Position numbers and translations under genes: made by a program. Below, in pieces: positions 40,305 through 48,385 of a DNA stretch of 50,769 bases. Every line of letters begins with the position of its first letter. Positions within the stretch are counted from its first letter, which is position 1. This stretch comes from Acidobacteriota bacterium. GTDB lineage: Bacteria; Acidobacteriota; Terriglobia; Terriglobales; Acidobacteriaceae. The notes beneath the pieces are model-generated. The model was not told where the DNA came from. It saw only the letters and a list, made by a program, of their open reading frames with translations, and searched no databases. Location: the NCBI GenBank assembly GCA_003225495.1, contig QIAJ01000210.1, forward strand, positions 1 to 50,769, written 5' to 3'.

Positions 40305-40349
40305 GCGTCTCCTGTCGGCAGCGGCAAGATCCAATCCGGCAGGAGACGC
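40305..40349. terminator. strong hairpin between convergent genes
   Basis: Arms GCGTCTCCTGTCGG (40305-40318) and CCGGCAGGAGACGC (40336-40349) pair over 14 bp with one wobble and a 17-base loop. It sits between the convergent bcp and FAD oxidoreductase genes. No clear U-run follows on either strand, so it may act as a two-way attenuator or an mRNA 3' end stabiliser. Confidence 0.45.
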
Positions 40350-40358
40350 GAAGCGTCG

Positions 40359-41543
40359 TTACGAATAATTGCTTAAAGGTGCGCGTCTGCTTGGCAGTCG
40401 CATGCTTCCGTTGAGTCCTGACAGCATCAGGCTGGGAATAGCTCGCAACAGCCGGGAGCGCAGATCGCGATAGCTTTGCATGCCAGCGAACAAGTCGCTC
40501 ATCAGGCCGCGAATACTCTCGCTCTGCTCGGTAAGCGCCACCATCCGCTCCAGAATGCTCTCTCCGAAAATCTGACCGGTATAGAAACGCTGGGATACGC
40601 GCGCCGCCAGCTTCAGTTCAGAAATAACTTCCTCGCCCAGCTGTACTCGATATTGTGTGGGATCTCCAGCCAGCAGCGCTCCCGCACACAGTTCCGCGGA
40701 GCGAAGTGCGTAATACAAGCCTTCTCCGGTAATGGGATCGACGAGTCCCGCGCTGTCGCCGATCATCGTCCAACCATCGCCGCAGACTTCCATTTCCTCC
40801 AGCGTCTGAGAGCGAAAGGCGGGAAGAATGTGGGAATAGAAGCGCGCGCCTTCCAGATTGAAATGATTCTCACCAAGCCACAGTTCCAGCCGTCGGCGCA
40901 GTTCGGCGGTAGTGGTTTCTCCCATCTTCGCCGCGATTCCCGCGGATAAGTGATCCGGGCGCGGAAAGACCCAGATGTAGCCGGTGATTTCCTTCAGAAA
41001 TTGAATTTGCACCAGCGAGCTCTGGCCGGGGATGAAGTATCCCGCCGTGACCATCAGATCGTCGGGAGAAATTGCAGACAGGAATTGAGCGCGAAACGGA
41101 TTGCGTGCGCCCGCCGCCAGCACCAGATGTCCGGCTCGATACTCACCGTAGGTAGTTGTAAGCTGCCAGGCTCCGTTCTCGCCGGCGACTTTGGTGACAC
41201 GCTCTTTCCGCAGTTGCGCTCCCGATCGACGCGCGCGTTCCAGCAATAAGCCATTCAGCTCTAAGCGTGAAAAGATTGCGAGCGGATGACGCAATTCGAA
41301 GCGAGCGCTGCGTCCGGAAGGGCTTCGCAGCTCACATTGACGGATGAAGTTGGAATCGGTGCGTGCTTCGCTGAGAAATGGATATTGCGCCAGCGCTTTG
41401 TGCGTAAGCCCGCCGCCGCAGGGCTTTTCCCATGCGAGCTTCTCGTCGAAGAGCAGGACTTTTTTCCCGCTCGCAGCCAGCAATTCGCCTGCGAGTGCTC
41501 CCGCAGGACCTCCTCCAACGATAGCGATAGGGAAGTGGATCAT
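40359..41543 (-). CDS. FAD-dependent oxidoreductase, geranylgeranyl reductase-like
   Basis: A 394-aa flavoprotein. The N-terminal Rossmann motif IAIVGGGPAGALAGELL binds FAD. WEKPCGGGLTHKAL follows, and GDSAGLVDPITGEGLYYALRSAEL is the second FAD motif shared by geranylgeranyl reductases and related hydroxylases of the PHBH superfamily. No signal peptide. It could reduce isoprenoid chains of lipids or quinones, or oxidise a small ring compound. Context gives no further clue: it stands alone on the - strand. Confidence 0.85.
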   Translation of the reverse strand: MIHFPIAIVGGGPAGALAGELLAASGKKVLLFDEKLAWEKPCGGGLTHKALAQYPFLSEARTDSNFIRQCELRSPSGRSARFELRHPLAIFSRLELNGLLLERARRSGAQLRKERVTKVAGENGAWQLTTTYGEYRAGHLVLAAGARNPFRAQFLSAISPDDLMVTAGYFIPGQSSLVQIQFLKEITGYIWVFPRPDHLSAGIAAKMGETTTAELRRRLELWLGENHFNLEGARFYSHILPAFRSQTLEEMEVCGDGWTMIGDSAGLVDPITGEGLYYALRSAELCAGALLAGDPTQYRVQLGEEVISELKLAARVSQRFYTGQIFGESILERMVALTEQSESIRGLMSDLFAGMQSYRDLRSRLLRAIPSLMLSGLNGSMRLPSRRAPLSNYS

Positions 41544-41645
41544 TCCGATAGGACGAGCAAAGGGAAGACTCCAAAAACTGCAAACTGTTCTACAGAACTA
41601 TCCCAGCGGAGGCCAGATGGATACTTCGTGACATCAGCCGGCTTT

Positions 41646-41927
41646 CTACTGCGGAGTCGAAGCCATCATCAGACCCTGGTAGACGAACAATCCAGCAATA
41701 ACCAGGATCATCACCCCGGAGAGCGCGCCCAGAACTTTTAGAATGGGAGTGATCTTGTTTACCTTGGCGAGGATTTCGACTTGGTCTTTTTCCATTTGCG
41801 ATTCGGTATCGTTCAGAAAAATGGAATCGTCCTCGTGCATGGTGAGAGTGCTTTTGGAAATCAGAAGGACAACGAGGATCGTCGTAAGAACACCCCACGA
41901 GATCAGCAGCCCGACCATTGGAGTCAT
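41646..41927 (-). CDS. small two-helix membrane protein, function unknown
   Basis: A 93-aa protein with hydrophobic helices at about 4-24 and 63-87, separated by an acidic loop (MHEDDSIFLNDTESQMEKDQ). GAGGTGG precedes the ATG, a good ribosome site. The product resembles small holin-like or MotA-like hairpins only in topology. I recognise no family. Confidence 0.65.
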   Translation of the reverse strand: MTPMVGLLISWGVLTTILVVLLISKSTLTMHEDDSIFLNDTESQMEKDQVEILAKVNKITPILKVLGALSGVMILVIAGLFVYQGLMMASTPQ

Positions 41928-42151
41928 ACGCCACCTCGGAGCTGAGATGGAACCGATACCCGAATATGCCGTCGCGCCAAGCCGAATTCCACTCTGTCGC
42001 GAATTCCGGGCACAGGCCCTTGTTGCCCTGCATTATAGACCCGTTTGGCAAGTGCTAGCGACCATCGGCGGCATGGTGGCATCCAATTGAGTGGTGCCGA
42101 TCCCGATGACCCTAGTCCTAAAGTTCATTTCGGGAAGGGACAGCAGTTTGT

Positions 42152-42157
42152 TATAAT
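42152..42157 (+). promoter_or_regulatory. -10 element for erpA
   Basis: A perfect TATAAT lies 24 bases before the erpA ribosome-site/start region. The -35 is weak. The predicted leader is under 20 bases, with AAAGGAGA as ribosome site. Confidence 0.45.
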
Positions 42158-42181
42158 CAAGCTTTCAAAGGAGATATCCAG

Positions 42182-42547
42182 ATGGCCACAACCACCATTC
42201 CCGAGGTAAAACCGAAGACTGCCCCGGTTACCCTGACCCCGAGCGCGGTTTCCAAAGTGAAGGAAATTATGGCCTCGCAGAACCCGGTTCCGGCGGGCTT
42301 ACGGCTGTCTGTCCAGGGTGGCGGATGCTCGGGATTCCAGTACTCCATGGCCTTTGAGAACGGCGCCGGCATGATGGACAAGGTTTTCGAAATGGACGGC
42401 CTGAAGGTTTATGTGGATGCCACGTCCCTGATGTACTTGGCGGGCGCAAACGTGGACTACGTTGAGACTCTCGAAGGCGCCGGTTTCAAGTTTGAGAATC
42501 CGAACGTCAAGAGCACTTGCGGTTGCGGAAGTTCATTCCAGGCGTAG
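42182..42547 (+). CDS. erpA: A-type iron-sulfur carrier protein
   Basis: A 121-aa HesB/IscA-family protein with the three cluster-binding Cys residues: GGGCSGFQY (about residue 50) and STCGCGSSF near the C-terminus. ALTP-like entry (VTLTPSAVSKVKEIM) is typical. It receives and delivers Fe-S clusters to client proteins; the many Fe-S proteins of this window are natural clients. I prefer ErpA over IscA because there is no isc operon around it. AAAGGAGA is a strong ribosome site. Confidence 0.9.
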   Translation: MATTTIPEVKPKTAPVTLTPSAVSKVKEIMASQNPVPAGLRLSVQGGGCSGFQYSMAFENGAGMMDKVFEMDGLKVYVDATSLMYLAGANVDYVETLEGAGFKFENPNVKSTCGCGSSFQA

Positions 42548-42569
42548 ATTTTTGTAAGGCCAAGAAATT

Positions 42570-42599
42570 AAAAGCCCTGCTCCTTGAGCAGGGCTTTTT
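42570..42599 (+). terminator. rho-independent terminator after erpA
   Basis: AAAGCCCTGCTC pairs with GAGCAGGGCTTT over a 3-base loop, with a T-run following. It also separates erpA from the end of the convergent pilus operon. Confidence 0.85.
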
Positions 42600-42623
42600 G
42601 GCGTACACGTCGTTTCGGATTAC

Positions 42624-43577
42624 TTATTCCTCAGGAGGTTCCTGGCCCGGAGGCTGCGGTCCTGGCGCTGGCTGCGGGGGCCGAACGCCCTGGCCGCCTG
42701 GCCCGGCGTTTGGCGGTGCTCCTGGCGCACCCCCTGGAGCTATGCCGAGACCAGCATTTAGGTTTGGCTGTGCGGGGCCGTTTAACAGGCCTCCTCGGTC
42801 GCCGGTGGGGTCGTAGATGAAGAGCCAGTCGTTGTAGTGGTTCTTCCGGTTGAATTCGCGGATGGTGGTGGATTTACTGTTGCTCACCACGCCGAGAATC
42901 GGTCCGCCGCCGAAAACCTGGCCACCAGGACCCCCACCTGAATCATTCGATGACGATGCTGACTTCGCATCGACCTGGGTCTCGGAATTCGTGGCGTCGC
43001 CGGTCGTGGGGGGAGTCGACGTTCCTGCGTTCTGTGAATCAGGTAGGCCGGTTACTTGCGGCGTATTGGCGCCACCCGGCCCTGCTTGGCGAACTCCTCC
43101 ACCCGGTGCTCCTACCATATTTGGCTGGTTTTGTCCGAACGCCCCGCCTGCTTGCGCTCCTTGCCCAGGTAGTTGCCCCACGCCCTGTCCGATTCCCCCC
43201 AGTCCCAAGCTGCTTAGCGCTGGATCGCCGAGATGTATGAGCTTGAAGTCTTTGCCGGTGATCGGATCCTGGTAGCGCTTTCGGAGGAACCGCATCTGGT
43301 TGGTATTTTCCAATTCCTCGATGCGTGCTGGATAGCGGCCGAATTTCTTGTAGTACTTCCGGATGGCGCGGGAATAACCCACGGCGCGGTGAATCATCTC
43401 TTCTTCGCGATCGCGCCGGATCTGGTGCATGATCTCAGGCAACACGGCGAGAGCGGCTACCGTCAGAAGCGTGATGAACAACATGAGCGAAATCAGGATG
43501 TAGCCGCGGGAACGCACATTCAGCCCGCCGGTTTTGAGATTTCGAAATTTCGCATCAGGTCGCATAGCGCCGTACAT
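42624..43577 (-). CDS. GspG/type IV pseudopilin-like protein with Gly/Pro-rich tail
   Basis: A 317-aa product. A short basic leader ends in SRG, and then comes YILISLMLFITLLTVAALAVLP, the hydrophobic helix of a type IV pilin. The usual Glu at mature position 5 is Ser here. A GspG-like head follows (EEMIHRAVGYSRAIRKYYKKFGRYP, DPITGKDFKL). Residues about 135-240 and 280-317 are long Gly/Pro/Gln-rich tracts of low complexity around a short conserved block (HYNDWLFIYDP). It is the last gene of the operon and would form part of a pilus or pseudopilus. The two low-complexity inserts make it far longer than standard GspG. Confidence 0.72.
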   Translation of the reverse strand: MYGAMRPDAKFRNLKTGGLNVRSRGYILISLMLFITLLTVAALAVLPEIMHQIRRDREEEMIHRAVGYSRAIRKYYKKFGRYPARIEELENTNQMRFLRKRYQDPITGKDFKLIHLGDPALSSLGLGGIGQGVGQLPGQGAQAGGAFGQNQPNMVGAPGGGVRQAGPGGANTPQVTGLPDSQNAGTSTPPTTGDATNSETQVDAKSASSSNDSGGGPGGQVFGGGPILGVVSNSKSTTIREFNRKNHYNDWLFIYDPTGDRGGLLNGPAQPNLNAGLGIAPGGAPGAPPNAGPGGQGVRPPQPAPGPQPPGQEPPEE

Positions 43578-43581
43578 CCGA

Positions 43582-44163
43582 TCAGCCTTGCGTCAGCGGA
43601 ATACTCTGTCGGTTATTGTTCAGCACATCCTCAATGTCCACGGCGGCGGGAGAGATGTGCAGAACGCGGTAGCGGCGGTTAACGATGTCGCCTTCGACCG
43701 CAACGAAGATGTCCTCACCCTGTGAGAGAAAGACTTTCTTGGGCTCGCCGGGCTTGTTGGCAAAGCCGAAAAATTTCAGGTTGATGGGCGGCGGCGGTTG
43801 CACAACTGGTTGAGTGAAGACTGGACGCTTGTCGGTGGTGCCGTTGTGTCCCGCGATCACTACCGGTGCCGACCCGGCGACAAAGATGTTCCGTGCATTT
43901 CCTGCATACTTGATCTGCTCGCTCTGGCGAAGCAGGTCGAGATCGAGAGTGGGGTCTAGCCGCGGCTCGGAAGTCTTTATGATCTTTCCGGACGCCGTGC
44001 GGCGAATAGATGTCTTCGTGGCGTTCGTGGAAGCACTTGGAGGCGGAACCGGGGCGGGCGGCGTGGCCGACGGCCAGAACATGCTGGTCATGGTGATGGC
44101 CGCGATCACGCCGAGGACGACCAGCGCGATCACTTCCTTCCGGTTTTCGACTCCCAGTTTCAC
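43582..44163 (-). CDS. PilP/GspC-like pilus assembly protein
   Basis: A 193-aa protein with an N-terminal membrane helix (about 12-30), a Pro/Ser/Thr linker and a small beta domain at the end (INLKFFGFANKPGEPKKVFLSQGEDIFVAVEGD) that looks like the homology region of PilP and GspC. Such proteins link the inner-membrane PilMNO platform to the outer-membrane secretin. It lies directly after pilO and 4 bases before the pseudopilin gene. The secretin itself is not in the window. Confidence 0.75.
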   Translation of the reverse strand: MKLGVENRKEVIALVVLGVIAAITMTSMFWPSATPPAPVPPPSASTNATKTSIRRTASGKIIKTSEPRLDPTLDLDLLRQSEQIKYAGNARNIFVAGSAPVVIAGHNGTTDKRPVFTQPVVQPPPPINLKFFGFANKPGEPKKVFLSQGEDIFVAVEGDIVNRRYRVLHISPAAVDIEDVLNNNRQSIPLTQG

Positions 44164-44703
44164 TTAAGCACCAGACCGTAAAAAGCTATGCATTTTGACG
44201 TCGAGCTTGACCGGACCATTGCTCTCGCCCGCGAGACTGATGCTGTCCACGGTGAAGAACTGCTTCGACCGCTCGAGGGCATTGATGAAGCGAATCAGTT
44301 GCAGGTAGTCCCCGGAAAAATTGCCTTCGATTTCCACCGGGGCAACTCCGGCGTCGGTCGGGTCTTCCTGCTTGTATTTGGCCTGCATGATTCGCACGCC
44401 GTTTGCGGTCGCAAGCTTTCCGAGTTCCGCGGTAAGGTCGGAATCGCGCGCCGCAAACCGGTCTTTATAGAACTGGTTGATCTGCCCTTTGGCGACCACG
44501 ATTTTCTTATCTACGCCCTTCAAAGGCTCCACTTCGCGGGTTTTCTTGCTCAACTCCGCGGAGAGCTGGCTCATGCTGATGCGCCGAGATTCCGCCGACC
44601 CGACCAGCGGCGAGAACAAAACTCCTACTGCCACCAAGTCGGCGATGACCATGGCCGCGATTGCGATCTGCAGTTTTCGGCGCGACCCTTGTAGCTCAGG
44701 CAT
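44164..44703 (-). CDS. pilO: pilus assembly protein PilO
   Basis: I use the ATG at 44701-44703 (179 aa), one base after the pilN stop; the open frame extends upstream. A single N-terminal membrane helix (about 13-35) is followed by a coiled coil (SQLSAELSKKTREVEPLKG) and a ferredoxin-like domain with PVEIEGNFSGDYLQLIRFINALERS, typical of PilO. It pairs with PilN in the periplasm to form the alignment complex of type IV pili. Confidence 0.85.
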   Translation of the reverse strand: MPELQGSRRKLQIAIAAMVIADLVAVGVLFSPLVGSAESRRISMSQLSAELSKKTREVEPLKGVDKKIVVAKGQINQFYKDRFAARDSDLTAELGKLATANGVRIMQAKYKQEDPTDAGVAPVEIEGNFSGDYLQLIRFINALERSKQFFTVDSISLAGESNGPVKLDVKMHSFLRSGA

Positions 44704-44704
44704 T

Positions 44705-45289
44705 TTACTTTCCACTCCTGTTGGCATCGGGAACATACACAGCGGTGATCGTGGCTGATACGCCCGTTCCACCGTTCATGTCAGCCGCGCTCTCGGATGC
44801 GAGTTGTGCCCCTTGAAAGTGCGTGGAACCCTCCATGCGATGAACCAGTTCGATTGCGCTGGCCCGGTTGTCGCCGGCGACTTTCATTTCCAGTTCTAAC
44901 TGGTTCTGGTCGCTCAATTCCGGCTTGAGCGACACCACGTGCAAACTGGCCGGCATCACGCGTTCCAGATCTTCGAACACGCGCGTCCACGAAAACGCTT
45001 TACGCTGAATCAGCCCGTTCAAGAATTGTGACTGGTCCCGCGTGCTGCGATTAATGTCCATGGCGAGGAACTTCTCTGCGTCTGCCCGTTCGCGGTCTCT
45101 CTCGTCGATTTGCTGTTCCAGGTGCCGGATACTCTGCCGATCCCGACCTGCTTTCACCCATCCATGCACCGCTAGACCGATGAGCACGAGTGTGAGAAGG
45201 CCCAGCAGTCCAACTCCGAGTCCCCAGCGGGCCCAGAATTCCTTGGCGTCTTCGTAGGGCCGGGTCGCGAGATTGATGTCAACGCGCAT
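44705..45289 (-). CDS. pilN: pilus assembly protein PilN
   Basis: A 194-aa protein that begins MRVDINLATRPYED, the short cytoplasmic INLA-type peptide that PilN uses to bind PilM. A membrane helix (about 24-45), a coiled coil (IRHLEQQIDERDRERADAEK) and a periplasmic domain with a PilN-type FEDLERVMPASLHVVSL follow. It lies 8 bases after pilM. Confidence 0.87.
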   Translation of the reverse strand: MRVDINLATRPYEDAKEFWARWGLGVGLLGLLTLVLIGLAVHGWVKAGRDRQSIRHLEQQIDERDRERADAEKFLAMDINRSTRDQSQFLNGLIQRKAFSWTRVFEDLERVMPASLHVVSLKPELSDQNQLELEMKVAGDNRASAIELVHRMEGSTHFQGAQLASESAADMNGGTGVSATITAVYVPDANRSGK

Positions 45290-45297
45290 GATTATGG

Positions 45298-46194
45298 TTA
45301 AGCGATCAGCGCCCCTACGACTCCCGCCATCCGCCAGCGGGGCGCCGATCCGTTCGTCGATCCGATCTGCGAGGCCGCGACTAGTTCCGCAACCGTCGCG
45401 CCTGTCTGCGCCTTCAAAGCTGGCGCAGCTCCGACAGTCTCGGGCAGCCCCGCGACGTAGATGCGGTCAATGTTCAGGTTGTAGGTGTCCTGGAAAAACA
45501 CTACCGAGGGATAAACCTCCTCAGCCAGTTGTTCGCCGCTGATGGTGATCCCGCGGACGTTTTCCAGGGTGCGAAACAACAGCACTTGTTCCTGATCGAG
45601 AATCGCGATTCCGATCGTGCGGGCGTCGACCTTCACGACCAGAGTCGGCTTCTCGGCGTCGGCCGCGCCTAGAGCCGCAAGCATCGAAGGCATTACTACG
45701 CCCGGGTTGTAGCCCGCGTCGCGAAACGCGGACTCGTACTCCTCCAGGACACTCTTCAAAACTACCGCCGCCATTGCACGCAATCCAGTGCCGCCGGTCT
45801 GCGCGTGATAAGAGATGCGGGCATCATCCAGGTTGAAGGGAAGAGACTTCTTCAGTCGGAAGCGGACGACCGCCTCGGCTTCCTCAGGCTTGGACGGAAG
45901 CGTCTCAAAATCCAGCAGCACCACGCGAACCGCGGTGTCCGGCAGAATCGCAATCACATCGCGCGAACGTCCGCTGATTCCGCCCAGAGCGCCTTCAATA
46001 GCCCGGCGGATCGCCGAGCCGTCGCGCAAGTTGGACTCAATCAGATCGGGCACCACCATACCCGGAGCAAGTTCCTGCGCCGAGCACATCTCGACCATGC
46101 GGCCGGCGTCGGCCGATCGCCCGGCGAGAACGCGGTCGGCGGCGATTTCGCACGCCAGCGCCGGACGGGCACCGAATTTGGTTGAACCACTCAT
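45298..46194 (-). CDS. pilM: pilus assembly protein PilM (actin-like)
   Basis: A 298-aa cytoplasmic protein with an actin/FtsA-like fold: RDVIAILPDTAVRVVLLDF, LPSKPEEAEAVVRFRLKKSLPF, and VVKVDARTIGIAIL. It would bind the PilN N-terminus and link it to the ATPase. Its ATG overlaps the stop of hicB (ATGA), so its translation is tied to the toxin-antitoxin genes upstream. The C-terminus ends soon after a predicted motif and is shorter than standard PilM (about 350 aa). Confidence 0.82.
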   Translation of the reverse strand: MSGSTKFGARPALACEIAADRVLAGRSADAGRMVEMCSAQELAPGMVVPDLIESNLRDGSAIRRAIEGALGGISGRSRDVIAILPDTAVRVVLLDFETLPSKPEEAEAVVRFRLKKSLPFNLDDARISYHAQTGGTGLRAMAAVVLKSVLEEYESAFRDAGYNPGVVMPSMLAALGAADAEKPTLVVKVDARTIGIAILDQEQVLLFRTLENVRGITISGEQLAEEVYPSVVFFQDTYNLNIDRIYVAGLPETVGAAPALKAQTGATVAELVAASQIGSTNGSAPRWRMAGVVGALIA

Positions 46195-46406
46195 GGTTGT
46201 GAAACCGAAATCACCTCTGCCTCGGCGCTGGGTTCGGGAATCGGAAGCTTGTCTTCCTTCAAACCGTCAAGATGGAATTCGATCGCCTCCTGAATTAGCG
46301 AGCGAACTTCTTCTCGTGTAGAGCCTGTCGTTACCACTCCCGGCAAGTCGGGGACGTAAGCCGCCCATCCGGAGCGAGATTTCTCGTAAATGACGACGTA
46401 TTTCAC
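46191..46406 (-). CDS. hicB: HicB-family antitoxin
   Basis: A 71-aa partial-RNase-H-fold protein: MKYVVIYEKSRSGWAAYVPDLPGVVTTG, then EEVRSLIQEAIEFHLDGL, the compact HicB without a separate DNA-binding domain. It starts at GTG, overlapping the true end of hicA (GTGA), and its stop overlaps pilM (ATGA). HicB binds and neutralises the HicA mRNA interferase. Without an HTH or RHH domain, self-regulation of this operon by HicB is less likely. Confidence 0.88.
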   Translation of the reverse strand: MKYVVIYEKSRSGWAAYVPDLPGVVTTGSTREEVRSLIQEAIEFHLDGLKEDKLPIPEPSAEAEVISVSQP

Positions 46407-46589
46407 TGTTTGAGCCCGGCCTGTTTTAAACGCTGTTTAATGTTCCGATGGAAGGTCATCGTTGGGATGTCCCGGTAAAGTCACGCGTCCCGTCTTGATC
46501 GCGTGCTTATATTGGCGATGGCTCCCGCGGGTATTTTTCAGATACCAACCGTCCCGCTCCAGTACCTTAATGATATCCCGTACCTTCAT
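46403..46589 (-). pseudogene. hicA: HicA-family toxin with a broken C-terminus (frameshifts)
   Basis: The start at 46587-46589 gives MKVRDIIKVLERDGWYL and RGSHRQYKH with the catalytic His (SHR) of HicA mRNA interferases. The frame then stops after DDLPSEH (46437). Adding one A after GAA and one T in the TTT run restores SETLNSVLKQAGLKQ, the classic HicA ending, followed by a stop overlapping the hicB GTG. The span of 187 bases plus two is 63 codons. Its gene order (hicA, hicB) is normal. Two one-base losses at homopolymers suggest read error; if real, the toxin would lack its last helix. Confidence 0.8.
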
Positions 46590-46655
46590 GACGAGGACAG
46601 TTACCTCGGAGGGTGCCGGACATGGACCTCTGGCCAACCTGGATCGTAACCAGCC

Positions 46656-48335
46656 TCAGCGGAACGTCTCGATAAACGTTACCTTGTTGATCTCCTTGAG
46701 CGTGGTTGCCCCTGCCCGGACCTTGTCGAGCGCTGATTCGCGCAGGAACCGCATACCTTCTTCGCGGGCGCCGCGGCGGATCTCCGAGGTCGGCTTTTTG
46801 GCGAGAATCATCTCGCGGATACGGTCGGTCAAATCGAGAAGCTCATGGATTGCCGTACGGCCCTTAAAGCCGGTACCCGCGCACTCAATACAGCCCTGTC
46901 CCTCATAAAGCGGGACCTGCCCCCATTGCTGAGGGTCGAGCCCGCTGGCTTCGAGAACGTCCGCGGGATAGTGCACAGCAGTACGGCAGGAATCACAAAT
47001 CAGCCGTACCAGTCGTTGCGCCAGAATGCAGTTCAGCGCCGAGACGAAGTTATAAGGCTCCACGCCCATGTTGAGGAAGCGGCCAAGCACGTCCACGACG
47101 TTGTTGGCGTGAACGGTCGTGAAAACCAGGTGGCCCGTGAGCGCCGACTGGATGGCGATCTGTGCAGTCTCGTTATCGCGGATTTCGCCCACCATGATCT
47201 TGTCCGGATCGTGACGCAGAATTGACCGCAGGCCGCGGGCAAACGTCAGGCCTTTTTTCTCGTTGACCGGGATCTGCGTGATGCCGCGCAACTGATATTC
47301 GACCGGGTCCTCGATGGTGATGATCTTGTCCTCATCGCTCTTGATCTCGTTAACCGCGGCGTAAAGCGTGGTCGTTTTGCCGCTCCCCGTCGGACCTGTC
47401 ACGAGTACCATGCCGTACGGTTCCTTGATGTAGCGGCGGAACCGCCGCAGATCAAGTTCATCGAAGCCGACGACGTCGAGCGTCAGCTTCTTGAACTTCT
47501 CACTCATCGATTCTTTATCGAGCACGCGAAGCACAGCGTCTTCGCCATGGATCGACGGCATGATTGCAACGCGGAAATCGATGGCGCGCCCGTTGTACTT
47601 CACGCGAAAACGCCCGTCCTGCGGAACGCGGCGCTCGGAAATATCGAGCTCGCTCATGACCTTGATACGGGAAATGATGGTCGAGTGATGCTCTTTGCCG
47701 ATCGGCGGCATCGCTAACGTCAGCACGCCATCAATGCGGAACTTGATTCCCACGGAGCTGTCGCCGGTCTCGATGTGAATATCGCTTGCCCTGCGTTGCA
47801 GCGCGGTGAAGATCGTGGTGTCCACGAGCCGGATGATCGGGCTCATGTCGCCCGTCGCCGTTGACAGCTTGTCGATCGAGATGGTCTCGTCGTTGCCCGC
47901 TTCGTCTTCGCGGATCACGTCCAGCGTGAAGCCTTCGCTGGCATCTTCCAGAACGCGCTTCGACTGCTCCGTCTTCTTGAGAATTTCGGAGATCTGTTTG
48001 AGAGTTGAAACCTTGGTGACAATACGCTTGCCAAGCAGCAGGCTGATCTCGTCGATCATCATCAACTGGCTGGGATCGGCGATCGCAATGGCCAGTCGTC
48101 CATCTGCTGTTTCTTCCAGTGGAACGAAGTTATACCGGAACATCAAGTGAACCGGGATCTTCTCGAACAGATCATGGTGCAACTGAAAGTCACTCAGATC
48201 GACGAACTCGCAGCGGTACCGCCGGGCAATATCCCGCGCCCGTTCGAGTTCATCGCCAGCGGTTGCCGCCGGTTCCGGCGTCAGCCGTCCGCCGTTTGCG
48301 CCGCCGTTCACCACGATTGTTTTTTTCTCAGCCAT
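46656..48335 (-). CDS. pilB: PilB/GspE-type assembly ATPase
   Basis: I use the ATG at 48333-48335 (559 aa). An N-terminal MshEN-like domain (about 30-165) precedes the ATPase. Walker A is GPTGSGKTTT, with Asp boxes around VGEIRD and TTVHANN, and Walker B in the IMVGEIRD region. A tetracysteine zinc motif (CDSC and CIEC) is typical of GspE/PilB rather than PilT. It drives pilus extension or type II secretion by ATP hydrolysis in the cytoplasm. The adjacent pilC and pilMNO genes favour a pilus. Confidence 0.92.
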   Translation of the reverse strand: MAEKKTIVVNGGANGGRLTPEPAATAGDELERARDIARRYRCEFVDLSDFQLHHDLFEKIPVHLMFRYNFVPLEETADGRLAIAIADPSQLMMIDEISLLLGKRIVTKVSTLKQISEILKKTEQSKRVLEDASEGFTLDVIREDEAGNDETISIDKLSTATGDMSPIIRLVDTTIFTALQRRASDIHIETGDSSVGIKFRIDGVLTLAMPPIGKEHHSTIISRIKVMSELDISERRVPQDGRFRVKYNGRAIDFRVAIMPSIHGEDAVLRVLDKESMSEKFKKLTLDVVGFDELDLRRFRRYIKEPYGMVLVTGPTGSGKTTTLYAAVNEIKSDEDKIITIEDPVEYQLRGITQIPVNEKKGLTFARGLRSILRHDPDKIMVGEIRDNETAQIAIQSALTGHLVFTTVHANNVVDVLGRFLNMGVEPYNFVSALNCILAQRLVRLICDSCRTAVHYPADVLEASGLDPQQWGQVPLYEGQGCIECAGTGFKGRTAIHELLDLTDRIREMILAKKPTSEIRRGAREEGMRFLRESALDKVRAGATTLKEINKVTFIETFR

Positions 48336-48385
48336 TCCTATTACCAGTTTACTTCCAAAAGTCATTTCAAAACCGCCTGGAGCCT

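Noticed and set aside
42850-43275. A 141-aa open frame on the + strand
   Set aside because: Antisense to the Gly/Pro-rich tract of the pseudopilin gene; its bias comes from that composition.
46191-46589. A mobile element carrying hicAB
   Set aside because: No terminal repeats, transposase or composition change is visible around the genes; the codon overlaps with pilM suggest integration into the operon rather than a transposon.
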